A stretch of DNA of 64,000 bases from Saccharothrix deserti (GCF_009769385.1 NZ_VKAB01000008.1:434001-498000), one strand, 5' to 3'; shown: positions 46,156 through 55,172, numbered from the stretch's first letter. Notes: generated from the letters alone by a model not told the origin. Numbers and translations: made by a program.

Positions 46156-46742
46156 TACCCCATGTTCCCCGCGAAGTAGTGCCGCGTGCCGGGCAGGAAG
46201 CTGAACACCGCCGCCACCACCGGCAGCGCCAGCCTCAGCAGGATCACCACCCACGACACCGGCTCGGTGTCGCCGTCCCGTGCCGCGACGATCGCGGCGG
46301 CCAGCGCGAGGACGCCGATCACCATCCACCCGCCGCACAGGCCGAGCCGCGCCTGGTAGTTGCCGCCCAGGAACAGCACCGCGCCCCACACTCCGGCGAC
46401 GCCGAGGCACCCGGTGGCGAACAGCGTCATCACCGGCCCGATCCCGGCGATCGCCACGTCGTCCTCCACCAGCGTCCGCACCACCGTGCCCAGCGGCCAC
46501 GACAGTGCCGCCAGCAGCCAGAACACGAACGCCACCACGACCGCGCCGGGCCGGACGAGCGCGGTGGTGAGCTGGTCGATGTTGCGCATCTGCCCGGGGT
46601 ACGGGGGCTGCGGGCCGGCCTGCGGGTAGTTCACCGGCCGCATGGATTGGCCGTACGGGTCGAACGGCTGCTGCCCGAACGGTGGCTGGTGTTCGGGCGG
46701 CTGGTGTTCGGGCGGCTGGTGCCCGGACGGCGGCTGCGTCAT
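46155..46742 (-). CDS. membrane protein, possible distant member of the local paralogue row
   Basis: 195 residues, ATG at 46742. A Pro/Gln/His-rich N-terminus of 55 residues contains three PPEHQ-type repeats (15-bp DNA repeats near 46682-46735). Four helices follow, and the end FSFLPGTRHYFAGNMG recalls the LPxxxxYF ends of its neighbours, though the RxWARxxLTVL motif is not clear. The start overlaps the previous stop (ATGA). Function unknown. Confidence 0.65.
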   Translation of the reverse strand: MTQPPSGHQPPEHQPPEHQPPFGQQPFDPYGQSMRPVNYPQAGPQPPYPGQMRNIDQLTTALVRPGAVVVAFVFWLLAALSWPLGTVVRTLVEDDVAIAGIGPVMTLFATGCLGVAGVWGAVLFLGGNYQARLGLCGGWMVIGVLALAAAIVAARDGDTEPVSWVVILLRLALPVVAAVFSFLPGTRHYFAGNMG

Positions 46743-47383
46743 CTCCTCACCGACCTCATGTAGGCGTTGGACGCGGGCAGGAACATCGCCACGACACCCA
46801 ACGCGCAGACCGCGAGGAACACCAGCGACCACGCCGTGCCCAGACCCCAGTGCAGGAAGGGCATCTCACCGGACATGAACCCGAGCAGCATCCCCAGCGC
46901 GAACAGCCCGCCGAGCACACCGAGCACGGTCAACAGGATTCGCGCCCAGTCCCGCCCGGATCGCAGCTTGAACGCGGCGATCACGTACGGCACGGACAGC
47001 ACCGCGAACGCCGCCATGAACATGATCGGCATGAGCCGCGCCGTGATCTCGGCTTCGCCGGTGCTCAGCGAGTCGCTCCGCAGGTCGCCGACCATGGCGT
47101 CCAGCCCGGTGTAGTACAGCCCCGGCAGCACCAGCACGACCAGGATCGCGCCGCCGATCCAGCACCAGAACGCGGTCGTCACGGTGACCGGTCGGGGCGG
47201 CGGCAGCTCGCGCGCGTCGACCGACGGCATCGGCATCGGCACGCCGTAGGCGGCCGGCCGGCCGTAGGCGGCCGGCCGGCCGTAGCCGGGCGGCACGCCG
47301 TAGCCGGGAGGCAGGGGTGTGTTCGGCTGACCGGGGAGGTTGACCTGGTGGTAGGGCGAGGCGAACGGATCCGGTTCGGACAT
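46739..47383 (-). CDS. four-helix membrane protein of the local paralogue row
   Basis: 214 residues, ATG at 47383. The N-terminal 65 residues are Pro/Gly/Tyr-rich (YGVPPGYGRPAAYGRPAAYG; 18-bp DNA repeats near 47253-47290). Four helices follow, with the shared motif GRDWARILLTVLGVLGGLFALG after the second and the end AMFLPASNAYMRSVRR. It is one of four adjacent genes with this plan, so probably a tandem duplicate. Function unknown. Confidence 0.7.
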   Translation of the reverse strand: MSEPDPFASPYHQVNLPGQPNTPLPPGYGVPPGYGRPAAYGRPAAYGVPMPMPSVDARELPPPRPVTVTTAFWCWIGGAILVVLVLPGLYYTGLDAMVGDLRSDSLSTGEAEITARLMPIMFMAAFAVLSVPYVIAAFKLRSGRDWARILLTVLGVLGGLFALGMLLGFMSGEMPFLHWGLGTAWSLVFLAVCALGVVAMFLPASNAYMRSVRR

Positions 47384-47399
47384 GGGCTCTCCGCAGGGG

Positions 47400-47801
47400 T
47401 TAGTGCTGCTTCACCCACTGTGCCGTACCGCGGAGCCACGTGAGTGCCAAACCGACGGCGATCAACAGCAACGTCACCAGGTTCACCGCACTGGCCCCCG
47501 GCAGCACGATCCACAGCACGTGCACCACGGCCACCGCCGTGAGCACACCGCGCGCCCACCGCCTGCCCAGCCGCAGCAGCCAGCCGAACAGTCCGTAGCC
47601 GAGCGCGAACCCCACCGCGACGACGGTCAGCTGCGTCAACAACCCGGTGACGGTCGCCGGGTCGTGGCCGGCGCGGATCGCGGACTCCTCCAGCGCGCCG
47701 CGCCGCAACCACAGGTAGACGTTGGTGAGCAGCACGAACGCCCCGAGGGCGAACCACACACCGACCGCGCCGCGCACCACCGCGGGCGGCTGCTCGGTCA
47801 C
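47400..47801 (-). CDS. short four-helix membrane protein of the local paralogue row
   Basis: 133 residues, GTG at 47801 overlapping the preceding stop as GTGA. It lacks the Pro-rich N-terminus and starts almost directly with the first helix (AVGVWFALGAFVLLTNVYLWL). The shared motif appears as GRRWARGVLTAVAVVHVLWIVL. The end differs from its neighbours (LTWLRGTAQWVKQH). Probably the most diverged of the four. Function unknown. Confidence 0.68.
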   Translation of the reverse strand: MTEQPPAVVRGAVGVWFALGAFVLLTNVYLWLRRGALEESAIRAGHDPATVTGLLTQLTVVAVGFALGYGLFGWLLRLGRRWARGVLTAVAVVHVLWIVLPGASAVNLVTLLLIAVGLALTWLRGTAQWVKQH

Positions 47802-48370
47802 CCGACCCGCTTGGCCGCGTCGAAGTAGGCCTTCGAGGCGGGCAGGTACAGGGTCACCACCGCCGCGCCGACGACCAGCACGATGAGCAGACCCACCAGC
47901 GAGAACCCGAGCAGGTGGTACAGGAACACCACCACGCCCAGCACGGTCAACGCGACCCGAGCCCACCCGCGGCCGGCCTTCGCCTTGAACGCGAAGAACG
48001 CCATCAGAGCGCCCAGGATCAAGCCCACGACCAGCACGAACACCAGCGAGACGGTCACCGCGGCCTGGAACTGCTCCTCGGTGAGCCCCTGGGTGCCGGC
48101 CCGGCGGGCGGCTTCGACCGCCTCGTCGCGCTGGACCAGCACCAGCGCGGAGGACAGCACGAGCAGCACGGCGCCGGCGATCCACAGCCAGAACGACAGC
48201 CGGACTTCCCGGGGCTGGACCGTCTCGGGACGCGCGAACGAGGGGGCGCCGCTCAGGTCGGATTCGCTCAACGGGGGCGGTGGCGGGAGGTACGGCTGCT
48301 GCGGCTGTTGCGGCGGCTCCTGCCGAGGTTGCTGCTGAGGCCTGTTCTCGGGGTCCTCTGGGGTTGTCAC
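47798..48370 (-). CDS. four-helix membrane protein of the local paralogue row
   Basis: 190 residues from the GTG at 48370 (TTPEDPENRPQQQPRQ); an ATG at 48412 would extend it by 14 residues. A Pro/Gln-rich N-terminus of 55 residues precedes four helices; the shared motif is GRGWARVALTVLGVVVFLYHLL and the end is LYLPASKAYFDAAKRVG. A possible -10 TAGCGT ends eight bases before the GTG, so the message may be leaderless. A 12-bp inverted repeat lies just upstream. Function unknown. Confidence 0.7.
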   Translation of the reverse strand: MTTPEDPENRPQQQPRQEPPQQPQQPYLPPPPPLSESDLSGAPSFARPETVQPREVRLSFWLWIAGAVLLVLSSALVLVQRDEAVEAARRAGTQGLTEEQFQAAVTVSLVFVLVVGLILGALMAFFAFKAKAGRGWARVALTVLGVVVFLYHLLGFSLVGLLIVLVVGAAVVTLYLPASKAYFDAAKRVG

Positions 48371-48397
48371 GTTTGAAAACGCTAGGGCCGGTCGATG

Positions 48398-48432
48398 TCT
48401 GCTGTCCACCATGACAGGCAGTGGACAGCAGA
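48398..48432. promoter_or_regulatory. 12-bp inverted repeat upstream of the membrane-gene row
   Basis: TCTGCTGTCCAC (48398-48409) and GTGGACAGCAGA (48421-48432) are exact reverse complements with an 11-base spacer. The repeat ends about 28 bases before the GTG at 48370, near where a -35 would be, so it may be an operator. Its symmetry also allows a hairpin ending transcription of the preceding gene. Confidence 0.55.
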
Positions 48433-48478
48433 TCTGTGACCTCGGGGGCTGGGGTGCGGCCGGCCGTTGACCCGAGGG

Positions 48479-49039
48479 TCAGAAGCCGTTGGCGGGCTGC
48501 GGCGGGTGCACGCCGACCGGACGTGCCGATCTGAAGTACCCGGAAACCGACGGCAGGTACATCAGCACCACGGCCACCCCGTCGATGATCATCGTGATCC
48601 CGCCGAAGACCAGGTCGACCGGGCTGACCACGAGTCCGAACGCCTCGGTGAACCCCGAGCCGACGGCGATCAGCCGCAGCAAGCCGAAGAAGATCCCGGC
48701 GCCGGCGAGCACGGTCAGCACTATCCGCGCCCAGTTCCGGGCGGACGCCATCCGGTTCGCCAGCAACGTGTAGACCAGCAGCAATGCGACCGCCATCAGC
48801 AACCCGAACACGATGCCGCCGGTCGCGGCGGCGTCCAGTTCGTCCTGCCCCAGGGTGGGCTGCTGGGCGCGCAGTTCGCCGATCAGCATCTCGCGGTCGG
48901 ACAGCTGCACCATGAACCGGCCCATGCCGACCACGGCGCTGAGGATGAACAGCCACCGGGCGAGGTCGATCAGCTTGGGCGGGGTGGGCTTGGGCGGGGT
49001 CTGCTTGGCTCGGGGTCCCGGCATTCCTGGTCCGGTCAT
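48479..49039 (-). CDS. four-helix membrane protein of the local paralogue row, coupled to hemB
   Basis: 186 residues, ATG at 49039 overlapping the hemB stop as ATGA. After a Pro/Lys-rich N-terminus ([15 protein letters not shown]) come four helices with the shared motif [23 protein letters not shown] and the end [17 protein letters not shown]. It is the member nearest hemB and the probable first copy of the row. Function unknown. Confidence 0.72.
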   Translation of the reverse strand: MTGPGMPGPRAKQTPPKPTPPKLIDLARWLFILSAVVGMGRFMVQLSDREMLIGELRAQQPTLGQDELDAAATGGIVFGLLMAVALLLVYTLLANRMASARNWARIVLTVLAGAGIFFGLLRLIAVGSGFTEAFGLVVSPVDLVFGGITMIIDGVAVVLMYLPSVSGYFRSARPVGVHPPQPANGF

Positions 49040-50013
49040 TCCCGGTCCAGCCAGCCGGCGGCTTCCACCGCCCAGTAGGTGAGCACGATGTCCGCGCCGG
49101 CCCGGCGGATCGACGTCAGCATCTCCAGCACGGTCCGATCGCGGTCGATCCAGCCGTTGCGGGAGGCGGCCTCGACCATCGCGTACTCGCCGGAGATCTG
49201 GTACGCGGCCACCGGCACGTCGGAGATCTCGGCGACGGCCTTGACGATGTCGAGGTACGGGAGGGCGGGCTTGACCATCACCATGTCCGCGCCCTCGGCG
49301 AGGTCCAGGGTCACCTCGCGCAGCGCTTCGCGGGCGTTCGCCGGGTCCTGCTGGTAGGTCTTGCGGTCGCCCTGGAGCTGCGACTCGACCGCCTCGCGGA
49401 ACGGGCCGTAGAGCGCGGACGCGTACTTGGCGCTGTAGGCGAGGATGCCGGTGTCGGTGAGACCGGCCTCGTCCAGCGCGTTGCGGATGAACCCGATCTG
49501 GCCGTCCATCATGCCGCTGGGACCGACGACGTGGGCGCCTGCTTCGGCCTGGGCCACGGCCATCTCGCCGTAGACCTCGAGGGTGGCGTCGTTGTCCACG
49601 GCGCCGTCCGGGGTCAGCACGCCGCAGTGCCCGTGGTCGGTGAACTCGTCCAGGCAGCAGTCGGACATGAGCACGGTGGCGTCGCCGAGTTCGGAGCGCA
49701 GGTCGCGCAGCGCGGCGTTGAGGATGCCGTCCGGGTCGGTCGCACCGGAGCCGACCGCGTCCCGCTCGGCGGGCACGCCGAACACCATGATCCCGCCGAC
49801 GCCCGCCTGGACCGCTTCGACGGCGGCTTTGCGCAGCGACTCGCGGGTGTGCTGGTAGACGCCCGGCATGCTCTTGATCTCGACCGGCGCGTCGGCGCCT
49901 TCCTTGACGAACATCGGCAGCACGAGCTGGCGCGGGCGCACGGTGGTCTCGCCGACCAGGCGGCGCATGGCCGGCGTGGTGCGCAGGCGGCGGGGGCGGT
50001 GGGCTGGGAACAC
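49036..50013 (-). CDS. hemB: porphobilinogen synthase (delta-aminolevulinate dehydratase)
   Basis: Joins two 5-aminolevulinates into porphobilinogen. 325 residues, GTG at 50013. Catalytic lysines lie in [20 protein letters not shown] near 195 and [19 protein letters not shown] near 250. The metal region reads [17 protein letters not shown] near 118, with the cysteines of a zinc-type enzyme. It lies 390 bases from hemD, a wide gap within an otherwise tight hem operon. Confidence 0.96.
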   Translation of the reverse strand: MFPAHRPRRLRTTPAMRRLVGETTVRPRQLVLPMFVKEGADAPVEIKSMPGVYQHTRESLRKAAVEAVQAGVGGIMVFGVPAERDAVGSGATDPDGILNAALRDLRSELGDATVLMSDCCLDEFTDHGHCGVLTPDGAVDNDATLEVYGEMAVAQAEAGAHVVGPSGMMDGQIGFIRNALDEAGLTDTGILAYSAKYASALYGPFREAVESQLQGDRKTYQQDPANAREALREVTLDLAEGADMVMVKPALPYLDIVKAVAEISDVPVAAYQISGEYAMVEAASRNGWIDRDRTVLEMLTSIRRAGADIVLTYWAVEAAGWLDRE

Positions 50014-50032
50014 GGCGGCACTCCCTGGTCTT

Positions 50033-50071
50033 GTCCGGTGTGGTCCGGGTTCGTCCGGTGTGGTCCGGGTT
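50033..50071. repeat. 20-base-period direct repeat before hemB
   Basis: GTCCGGTGTGGTCCGGGTT occurs at 50033-50051 and 50053-50071, followed by a partial GTCCGGCCTGGTC. It starts 20 bases before the hemB GTG. It could be a direct-repeat binding site or simple slippage. Confidence 0.75.
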
Positions 50072-50181
50072 TTGTCCGGCCTGGTCTTGTCGGTGCCCTG
50101 TGGTTTGGTGTGCGTCGGGGGTGCTTCGCGCGGGGGGTACGCCTGTTCTGGGCTTCGTGAAGTCTGTGGTTGAGGCCGGCT

Positions 50182-50307
50182 CGATTTGACATGGGGCCCT
50201 TACGAGCACCGGAGGCAGGCCGCAACCGGCAGGCATGGCGGGGAAAAGCGTCCCGCCAAGCCTGCCGGCTACGACCAGCCTATGGCACTCGAACCCATGT
50301 CAAATCG
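50182..50307. repeat. 126-bp element with 14-bp inverted termini and internal hairpin
   Basis: CGATTTGACATGGG (50182-50195) and CCCATGTCAAATCG (50294-50307) are exact inverted repeats. At the centre CCGGCAGGC (50226-50234) pairs with GCCTGCCGG (50260-50268) and GGCGGG (50237-50242) with CCCGCC (50252-50257). The plan resembles a small non-coding inverted-repeat element. I see no transposase and no obvious target duplication. A structured RNA at the end of the hemD transcript is the alternative. Confidence 0.65.
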
Positions 50308-50403
50308 GGCCTCGTCGGCCGCCGGCGGTTTGGCCGGGGGCCTGTTTCTCGCGTTACGAGTGGTGTTGCGGTTACTGCCGGTGTTGCGGTGCGACTTCGG
50401 GTG

Positions 50404-51936
50404 TCAGGAGCGTCGGAGTCGCTTGGTCTTGCGCGGGGGCGGGAGGGCGCCTTCCGCGCGGAGTCGTGCTGCGTGTTGGGCCAGGGCGTCCACCAGGGCG
50501 GGGACGTTGGCGTCCTCCGGCTGCACGTCGACCCTGAGGCCGAACTCGCGTGCCGTCTCCGCCGTCTGCGGGCCGATGCAGGCGACCAGCGTTCGGGCGT
50601 GTGGCTTGCCCGCGATGCCGACCAGGTTCCGGACCGTGGACGACGAGGTGAAGCACACCGCGTCGAAACCGCCGGACTTGATCATCTCGCGGGTGTCCGC
50701 GGGCGGCGGGGCGGCGCGGACCGTGCGGTACGCCGTGACGTCGTCGATCTCCCAGCCGCGTTCACGCAGGCCGGCCGCCAGGGTTTCGGTGGCGATGTCC
50801 GCTCGCGGGAGCAGGACACGATCCACCGGGTCCAGTATGTCGTCGTACGGCGGGAAGTCCGCGAGGAGACCCTCGGAGGACTGCTCGCCGCTCGGGACCA
50901 GTTCGGGGATGATGCCGAAGCTGCGGACCTTGGCGGCCGTGCTCTCGCCGACGCAGGCGATCTTCACGCCGGAGAACGCGCGGGCGTCCAGGCCGAACTC
51001 GCGGAACTTCTCCCAGACGGCGCGGACGGCGTTGGTCGAGGTGAACACGACCCACTGGTAGCGGCCGTCCACCAGGCCCTTCACCGAGCGCTCCATCTGC
51101 GCCGGGCTGCGCGGCGGTTCGACCGAGATGGTCGGGACCTCCACCGGGATCGCACCGTGGGAGTGCAGCCGGTCGCTCATCGCGCCCGCCTGCTCCTTGG
51201 TGCGGGGTACGAGGACTCGCCAGCCGTAGAGGGCTCGCGATTCCCACCAGGAGAGCCTGGTGCGGCCTGCGACGGCTGGGCCGACCGTGACGACCAGGGG
51301 GCCGCCCAGGTCACCGGCGTCGGCGGCCAGCGAGGCCAGGGTGGTGTCGACGGTGCGTTGGCCGAAGCCGGTGCCGTCGCAGGTCACCGCTACCGGTGTC
51401 TGCGGGGCGACGCCGTTCTCGACGAGCGAGGACGCGGCTTCGGCCAGGTGGCCGCCGGTGGCGTGGAGCACGAGGGTTCCGGGTGCGGCGGCGAGGCCGT
51501 TCCAGTCCACGACGCCGCGGACGTCGGCCTCGGTGTGCACGGCGCCCAGTGCGACGCCTGCGTAGGCGGGCACGGCGGTGCCGGCGGGGACGCCTGGCAC
51601 CACGTCGAAGGCGATCGTGGTCCGGGAGACGGCTTGCGCCTCCTTCACCACCGAGTCCTGCGTGAGCGGGTCTCCGGCCACCAGGCGGACCACGGCGTGG
51701 CCGTTCTTCGCCTCGGTGACCAGGTCCTTCGCGACGTCGGCGGGGTCGCCCACGGCGGGTCGGACCTCGACGCCGTCGGGTACCAGCGCCACCACCTCGG
51801 CCGGTACGTCCGGGTCCGTGACCACGAGCTCCGCCTTGTGGAGCAGGTCGCGGGCCCGGACCGTGAGCAGCCCGGTGTCGCCCGGACCGGAGCCGACGAA
51901 CGCGACTCGGCCGGGGGTCTTGCGTGCGCGGGTCAT
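50404..51936 (-). CDS. hemD: bifunctional uroporphyrinogen-III C-methyltransferase / uroporphyrinogen-III synthase
   Basis: Two-domain protein, 510 residues. Residues 1-245 form a SUMT/CobA-like tetrapyrrole methylase (VAFVGSGPGDTGLLTVRARD at the start, VRLVAGDPLTQDS, DVVPGVPAGTAVPAYAGVAL); residues 250-500 a HemD-like synthase (VLVPRTKEQAGAMSDRL, VFTSTNAVRAVWEKF, VCFTSSSTVRNL). It closes the uroporphyrinogen ring and may divert it toward siroheme or cobalamin. The ATG at 51936 has GGGGAG nine bases before; an ATG at 51951 overlaps the hemC stop as TGATG and is an alternative. The methylase active-site sequence is partly diverged. Confidence 0.9.
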   Translation of the reverse strand: MTRARKTPGRVAFVGSGPGDTGLLTVRARDLLHKAELVVTDPDVPAEVVALVPDGVEVRPAVGDPADVAKDLVTEAKNGHAVVRLVAGDPLTQDSVVKEAQAVSRTTIAFDVVPGVPAGTAVPAYAGVALGAVHTEADVRGVVDWNGLAAAPGTLVLHATGGHLAEAASSLVENGVAPQTPVAVTCDGTGFGQRTVDTTLASLAADAGDLGGPLVVTVGPAVAGRTRLSWWESRALYGWRVLVPRTKEQAGAMSDRLHSHGAIPVEVPTISVEPPRSPAQMERSVKGLVDGRYQWVVFTSTNAVRAVWEKFREFGLDARAFSGVKIACVGESTAAKVRSFGIIPELVPSGEQSSEGLLADFPPYDDILDPVDRVLLPRADIATETLAAGLRERGWEIDDVTAYRTVRAAPPPADTREMIKSGGFDAVCFTSSSTVRNLVGIAGKPHARTLVACIGPQTAETAREFGLRVDVQPEDANVPALVDALAQHAARLRAEGALPPPRKTKRLRRS

Positions 51937-51950
51937 CAGGGCACTCCCCA

Positions 51951-52907
51951 TCAACTACGCCCCGCCGGCGACGCGGTGGCGTGGCCGGAGAGGTCGAGCA
52001 ACTCGGCGGCCAGCGCGCGGCCGAGTTCCTCTGCTGCGGTCAAGTCACCGGTGGCGGACGCACGGAGGAGGTCGCCGTCCTCCGTCGCCATGACCCCGCG
52101 CAAGGACAGGCGGAGCACGACTCGCGTCGACCCGTCGGCTGCGTCTTCGGCGAGGTCTTCCACCACATCGGCCAGTGCGCCGACCGGCGCGCTGCAACCC
52201 GCCTCGAGCGCGGCCAACATGGCGCGCTCGGCGGCGACAGCGGCCCTGCTGGCCGAATCGTCCAAAGTGGACTGGAGGAGGTGTTCGGTGTCGACGTCGT
52301 CGACCCGGCACTCCACTGCGAGGGCGCCCTGTGCGGGCGCGGGGAGCATTTGGATGGGCTCCAAGGTTTCGGTGATCTCGGCGGTGCGGCCGAGGCGGGC
52401 GATGCCGGCGCGGGCCAGCACGACGGCGTCCAGCTCACCGTCGGCGACCTTGCGGATGCGGGTGTCGACGTTGCCGCGCAACGCGACCACCTCGATACCC
52501 AGGCCGAGCGCGTTGAGCTGCGCGGCGCGGCGCGGCGAGCCGGTGCCCACCTTCGCGCCGGTGGGCAGTTCGCCCAGGGTCAGGCCGTCACGGGCGACCA
52601 GCGCGTCGCGCGGGTCCTCGCGCGGCGGGACGGCGGCCAGCGACAGGCGTGGGTCGCGGGCCGTTGGCAGGTCCTTGTAGGAGTGCACGGCGATGTCGAT
52701 CTCACCGTTGGCGAGCGCGTCGCGCAGCGCCGAGGTGAACACCCCGATGCCGATCTCGGCGATGGGGGCGGACGAGCGGTCTCCGGGTGTGGAGATCGTG
52801 ACGATCTCCACGTCCGCGCCGGCCTCGCGCAGCGCATCGGCCACGTGGCCGGTCTGCGCGAGCGCGAGGGCGCTGCCGCGGGTGCCGATCCTCAGGGTGC
52901 GGTTCAC
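51951..52907 (-). CDS. hemC: hydroxymethylbilane synthase
   Basis: Polymerises four porphobilinogens. 318 residues, GTG at 52907 overlapping the hemA stop as GTGA. Family motifs: [67 protein letters not shown], and the dipyrromethane-cofactor cysteine in [11 protein letters not shown] near 240. Complete and unremarkable. Confidence 0.97.
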   Translation of the reverse strand: MNRTLRIGTRGSALALAQTGHVADALREAGADVEIVTISTPGDRSSAPIAEIGIGVFTSALRDALANGEIDIAVHSYKDLPTARDPRLSLAAVPPREDPRDALVARDGLTLGELPTGAKVGTGSPRRAAQLNALGLGIEVVALRGNVDTRIRKVADGELDAVVLARAGIARLGRTAEITETLEPIQMLPAPAQGALAVECRVDDVDTEHLLQSTLDDSASRAAVAAERAMLAALEAGCSAPVGALADVVEDLAEDAADGSTRVVLRLSLRGVMATEDGDLLRASATGDLTAAEELGRALAAELLDLSGHATASPAGRS

Positions 52908-54226
52908 CGCTTCTCACCTTTGGGTTGCGTCGAATGGGGAGTGCTGACGGCGGACGGCGCCTGCGGGTCGAGCCCGAACAGCTCGCGCAGCGCCTCGGCG
53001 TAACCGGCGCCACCGGGTGCCGCGGCCAGCTCCTTCACCCGCACGGTCGGGGTGTGCAGGAGCTTGTCCACCACCCGGCGCACGGTCTTGGCCAACTCGT
53101 CGCGCACCGCGCCGTCGAGTTCGGGCAGCCGCGAGTCGAGCCGCAGCAACTCGGCGTCCACGACCTCGGCGGCGCGCTTGCGCAGTGCCGTCACAGTGGG
53201 CGTGACCCCGGCCGAGCGCTGCCCGGCCAGGTAGGCGCGGACCTCCTCGGCCACGATCTCCGCCGCGCGCAGCGTGCCCTGCCCGGTCGGGGCGTCGGAC
53301 AGCCTGCGCTGAAGGGTCTCCAGGTCGACCACGCGGACGCCGCTGAGCAGCGTCGCGGCCTGGTCGACGTCTTTGGGCAGGCCGAGGTCGCACACGACCA
53401 GCGGCCGGTCCGGCTCGCGTTCGCCGATGAGCTCCGCGCCGATGACCGTGCCGACCGAGCCGGTGCAGGCGAACAGCACGTCGGCCTCGGCGATCGCGTC
53501 GGCCAGGTTGTCCAGGCCGGTCGAGGTGGCGGGCACGCCGTCCGCGCGCAGCGCCGTGGCCAGGCGCGCGCCGTTGGCGGCGGTCCGGTTGGCGATGACG
53601 ACCTCGCCGATGCCCGCGCGGCGCAGGTGGGCGGCGGCCAGGCCGCCCATCGAGCCCGCGCCGACGATCAGGGCCTTGCGGCCTTCGAGACCATCCAGGG
53701 CTTCGGCCGCGTCGGCCAGCGCTTCGGAGACGACGGACGCGCCGGCGTGGTCGATGTCGGTCTCGGTGTGCACGCGCTTGCCGACCCGCAGGGCCTGCTG
53801 GATCAGCTCGTGCAGCGTGCGGCCGACCACGCCCGCCTCGTCGGCGGCGTTGTACGAGTTGCGCAGCTGGCCCAGGATCTGGGCCTCGCCGACGACCATC
53901 GAGTCGAGGCCGCCGGCCACGGAGAACAGGTGTTCGACCGCGGCGGCGGAGTAGTGCACGTAGAAGTGCTCGAACAGCTCGCTCGGCTCCACGCCCGCCT
54001 GGCGGGCCAGCACCTCGACGACCTCGTTCATGCCGCCGTGGAAGGTCTCGACGACCGCGTACACCTCGACCCGGTTGCAGGTCGACAGCAGCACGGCCTC
54101 GGACACGCTCGGGGCCTTCAGCAGCTGGTCGAGGACCTTGCCGCGGTCGGCGTCGGCCACCGCGACGCGCTCGAGCACGGGAACCGGGGTGGTCCGGTGG
54201 GACAGCCCGACGACCAGCACGCTCAT
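52904..54226 (-). CDS. hemA: glutamyl-tRNA reductase
   Basis: Reduces glutamyl-tRNA to glutamate semialdehyde, first committed step of heme synthesis. 440 residues. [14 protein letters not shown] near the start, the catalytic cysteine in [20 protein letters not shown] near residue 50, [13 protein letters not shown], and the NADPH loop [21 protein letters not shown]. The start is the ATG at 54226 with GAGGTG five bases before; both belong to the repeated 81-bp small reading frame at 54223-54303 whose stop overlaps this ATG. In Streptomyces hemA follows rex and is under Rex control, as the order here suggests. Confidence 0.97.
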   Translation of the reverse strand: MSVLVVGLSHRTTPVPVLERVAVADADRGKVLDQLLKAPSVSEAVLLSTCNRVEVYAVVETFHGGMNEVVEVLARQAGVEPSELFEHFYVHYSAAAVEHLFSVAGGLDSMVVGEAQILGQLRNSYNAADEAGVVGRTLHELIQQALRVGKRVHTETDIDHAGASVVSEALADAAEALDGLEGRKALIVGAGSMGGLAAAHLRRAGIGEVVIANRTAANGARLATALRADGVPATSTGLDNLADAIAEADVLFACTGSVGTVIGAELIGEREPDRPLVVCDLGLPKDVDQAATLLSGVRVVDLETLQRRLSDAPTGQGTLRAAEIVAEEVRAYLAGQRSAGVTPTVTALRKRAAEVVDAELLRLDSRLPELDGAVRDELAKTVRRVVDKLLHTPTVRVKELAAAPGGAGYAEALRELFGLDPQAPSAVSTPHSTQPKGEKR

Positions 54227-54303
54227 GCACACACCTCGCCGGCGCTCGGCGTGACAAGACCGTGGCACGCTGCGTTGAATGACTCGCTCGCAAGCTCGCT
54301 CAT
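54223..54303 (-). CDS. 26-codon leader reading frame, copy 2 (MSELASES...AGEVCA), between rex and hemA
   Basis: Same element as at 4357-4437: ATG at 54303, 26 residues, TGA overlapping the hemA ATG. The first 20 bases, ATGAGCGAGCTTGCGAGCGA, are identical in both copies, as are most of the last 30. The peptide starts MSELASES and ends TPSAGEVCA; the middle differs. Here the frame starts 37 bases after the rex stop, with only a weak GGTGG ribosome site. It carries hemA's own GAGGTG. Function not known to me; see copy 1 for alternatives. Confidence 0.7.
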   Translation of the reverse strand: MSELASESFNAACHGLVTPSAGEVCA

Positions 54304-54340
54304 GCTGCCGCCACCACCGATCGGCTCACTACCCGCACGA

Positions 54341-55114
54341 TCACGGGCGAATCACCACCCCGTCCACACCGATGCCGTTGACCACGTCACTGGCGGCCTC
54401 GTCAGCCCGCCGCGCCACGTGGAACGACAGGATCTGCATTTCGACCGCCAGGTCGACCTTGCGCACTTCGACGTAGTCCGGCACTTGGAGCACGACGGGT
54501 GCGAAGTTCAGGATGCACTGGACTCCGGCGGATACCAAACGGTCGCAGACGGCCTGAGCTGCCTGCGGCGGCGTCGCGATGACCCCGATCGACACTTCGC
54601 GTTCCGAGCAGACCGACGTGATGTCGTCGATGTGGTTGACAGGTATGCCACCTACCGGCACTCCCGTCAGGTCGGGATCGATGTCGAACAGGGCGGCGAC
54701 CGGGAAACCGCGGCTGGGAAAGCCGCCGTAATTCGCCAGCGCGTGACCAAGATTACCGATCCCGACGACCGCCACCGAGTGCTTGCGGGTGAGGCCGAGG
54801 ATCCGCTCGATGTGGCTCACCAGCACCTCGACGTCGTACCCGACGCCGCGCGTGCCGTAGGAGCCGATGTAGGAGAGGTCCTTGCGGAGCTTCGCCGAGT
54901 TGACGCCCGCCGCACCCGCCAGTTCCTCGCTGGAGATGGTCGTCACGCCCTGCTCGACCATGCCGGAGAGCACCCGGAGGTACACCGCGAGCCGCGCCAC
55001 CGCCGCCTCGGGGATCGCGCGTGCCCGCTCCCGGACGTCGGCGGGCGCTTCCGGGCTGGTCACGACACCGTCACCCTCGCCCCGCTGAGCCGCCACGCTG
55101 GTACTCCTCGACAT
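54341..55114 (-). CDS. rex: redox-sensing transcriptional repressor Rex
   Basis: Repressor that binds DNA when NAD+ dominates and lets go when NADH rises. 257 residues from the ATG at 55114; the N-terminal 25 residues are a variable tail. The winged helix runs about residues 35-95 (ISSEELAGAAGVNSAKLRKD and LSYIGSYGTRGVGYDV), then a Rossmann domain with VAVVGIGNLGHALANYGGF (GxGxxG at 118-123), VAALFDIDPDLTG and IGVIATPPQAAQAV. A near-consensus Rex site lies 59 bases upstream, as expected for self-control. Operators also lie before nuoA and possibly menJ. Confidence 0.96.
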   Translation of the reverse strand: MSRSTSVAAQRGEGDGVVTSPEAPADVRERARAIPEAAVARLAVYLRVLSGMVEQGVTTISSEELAGAAGVNSAKLRKDLSYIGSYGTRGVGYDVEVLVSHIERILGLTRKHSVAVVGIGNLGHALANYGGFPSRGFPVAALFDIDPDLTGVPVGGIPVNHIDDITSVCSEREVSIGVIATPPQAAQAVCDRLVSAGVQCILNFAPVVLQVPDYVEVRKVDLAVEMQILSFHVARRADEAASDVVNGIGVDGVVIRP

Positions 55115-55172
55115 CCGTCGCACTGACCCGCCGGGCACCGTCACCAGCGGAGTGATGGACCCACCGTACCGC

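Larger units (their letters stand above)
50014..50403. other. 390-base gap between hemD and hemB
   Basis: No gene is visible. It holds a 20-base-period direct repeat at 50033-50071 (GTCCGGTGTGGTCCGGGTT twice, with a third partial copy) close to the hemB start, and a 126-base element with inverted ends at 50182-50307. It may contain a hemB promoter or a structured RNA; neither can be shown from the sequence. Confidence 0.7.

Noticed and set aside
50182..50307. tRNA or riboswitch in the hemD-hemB gap
   Set aside because: No cloverleaf, anticodon arm or known riboswitch core could be laid on the sequence; only the inverted-repeat plan is supported.
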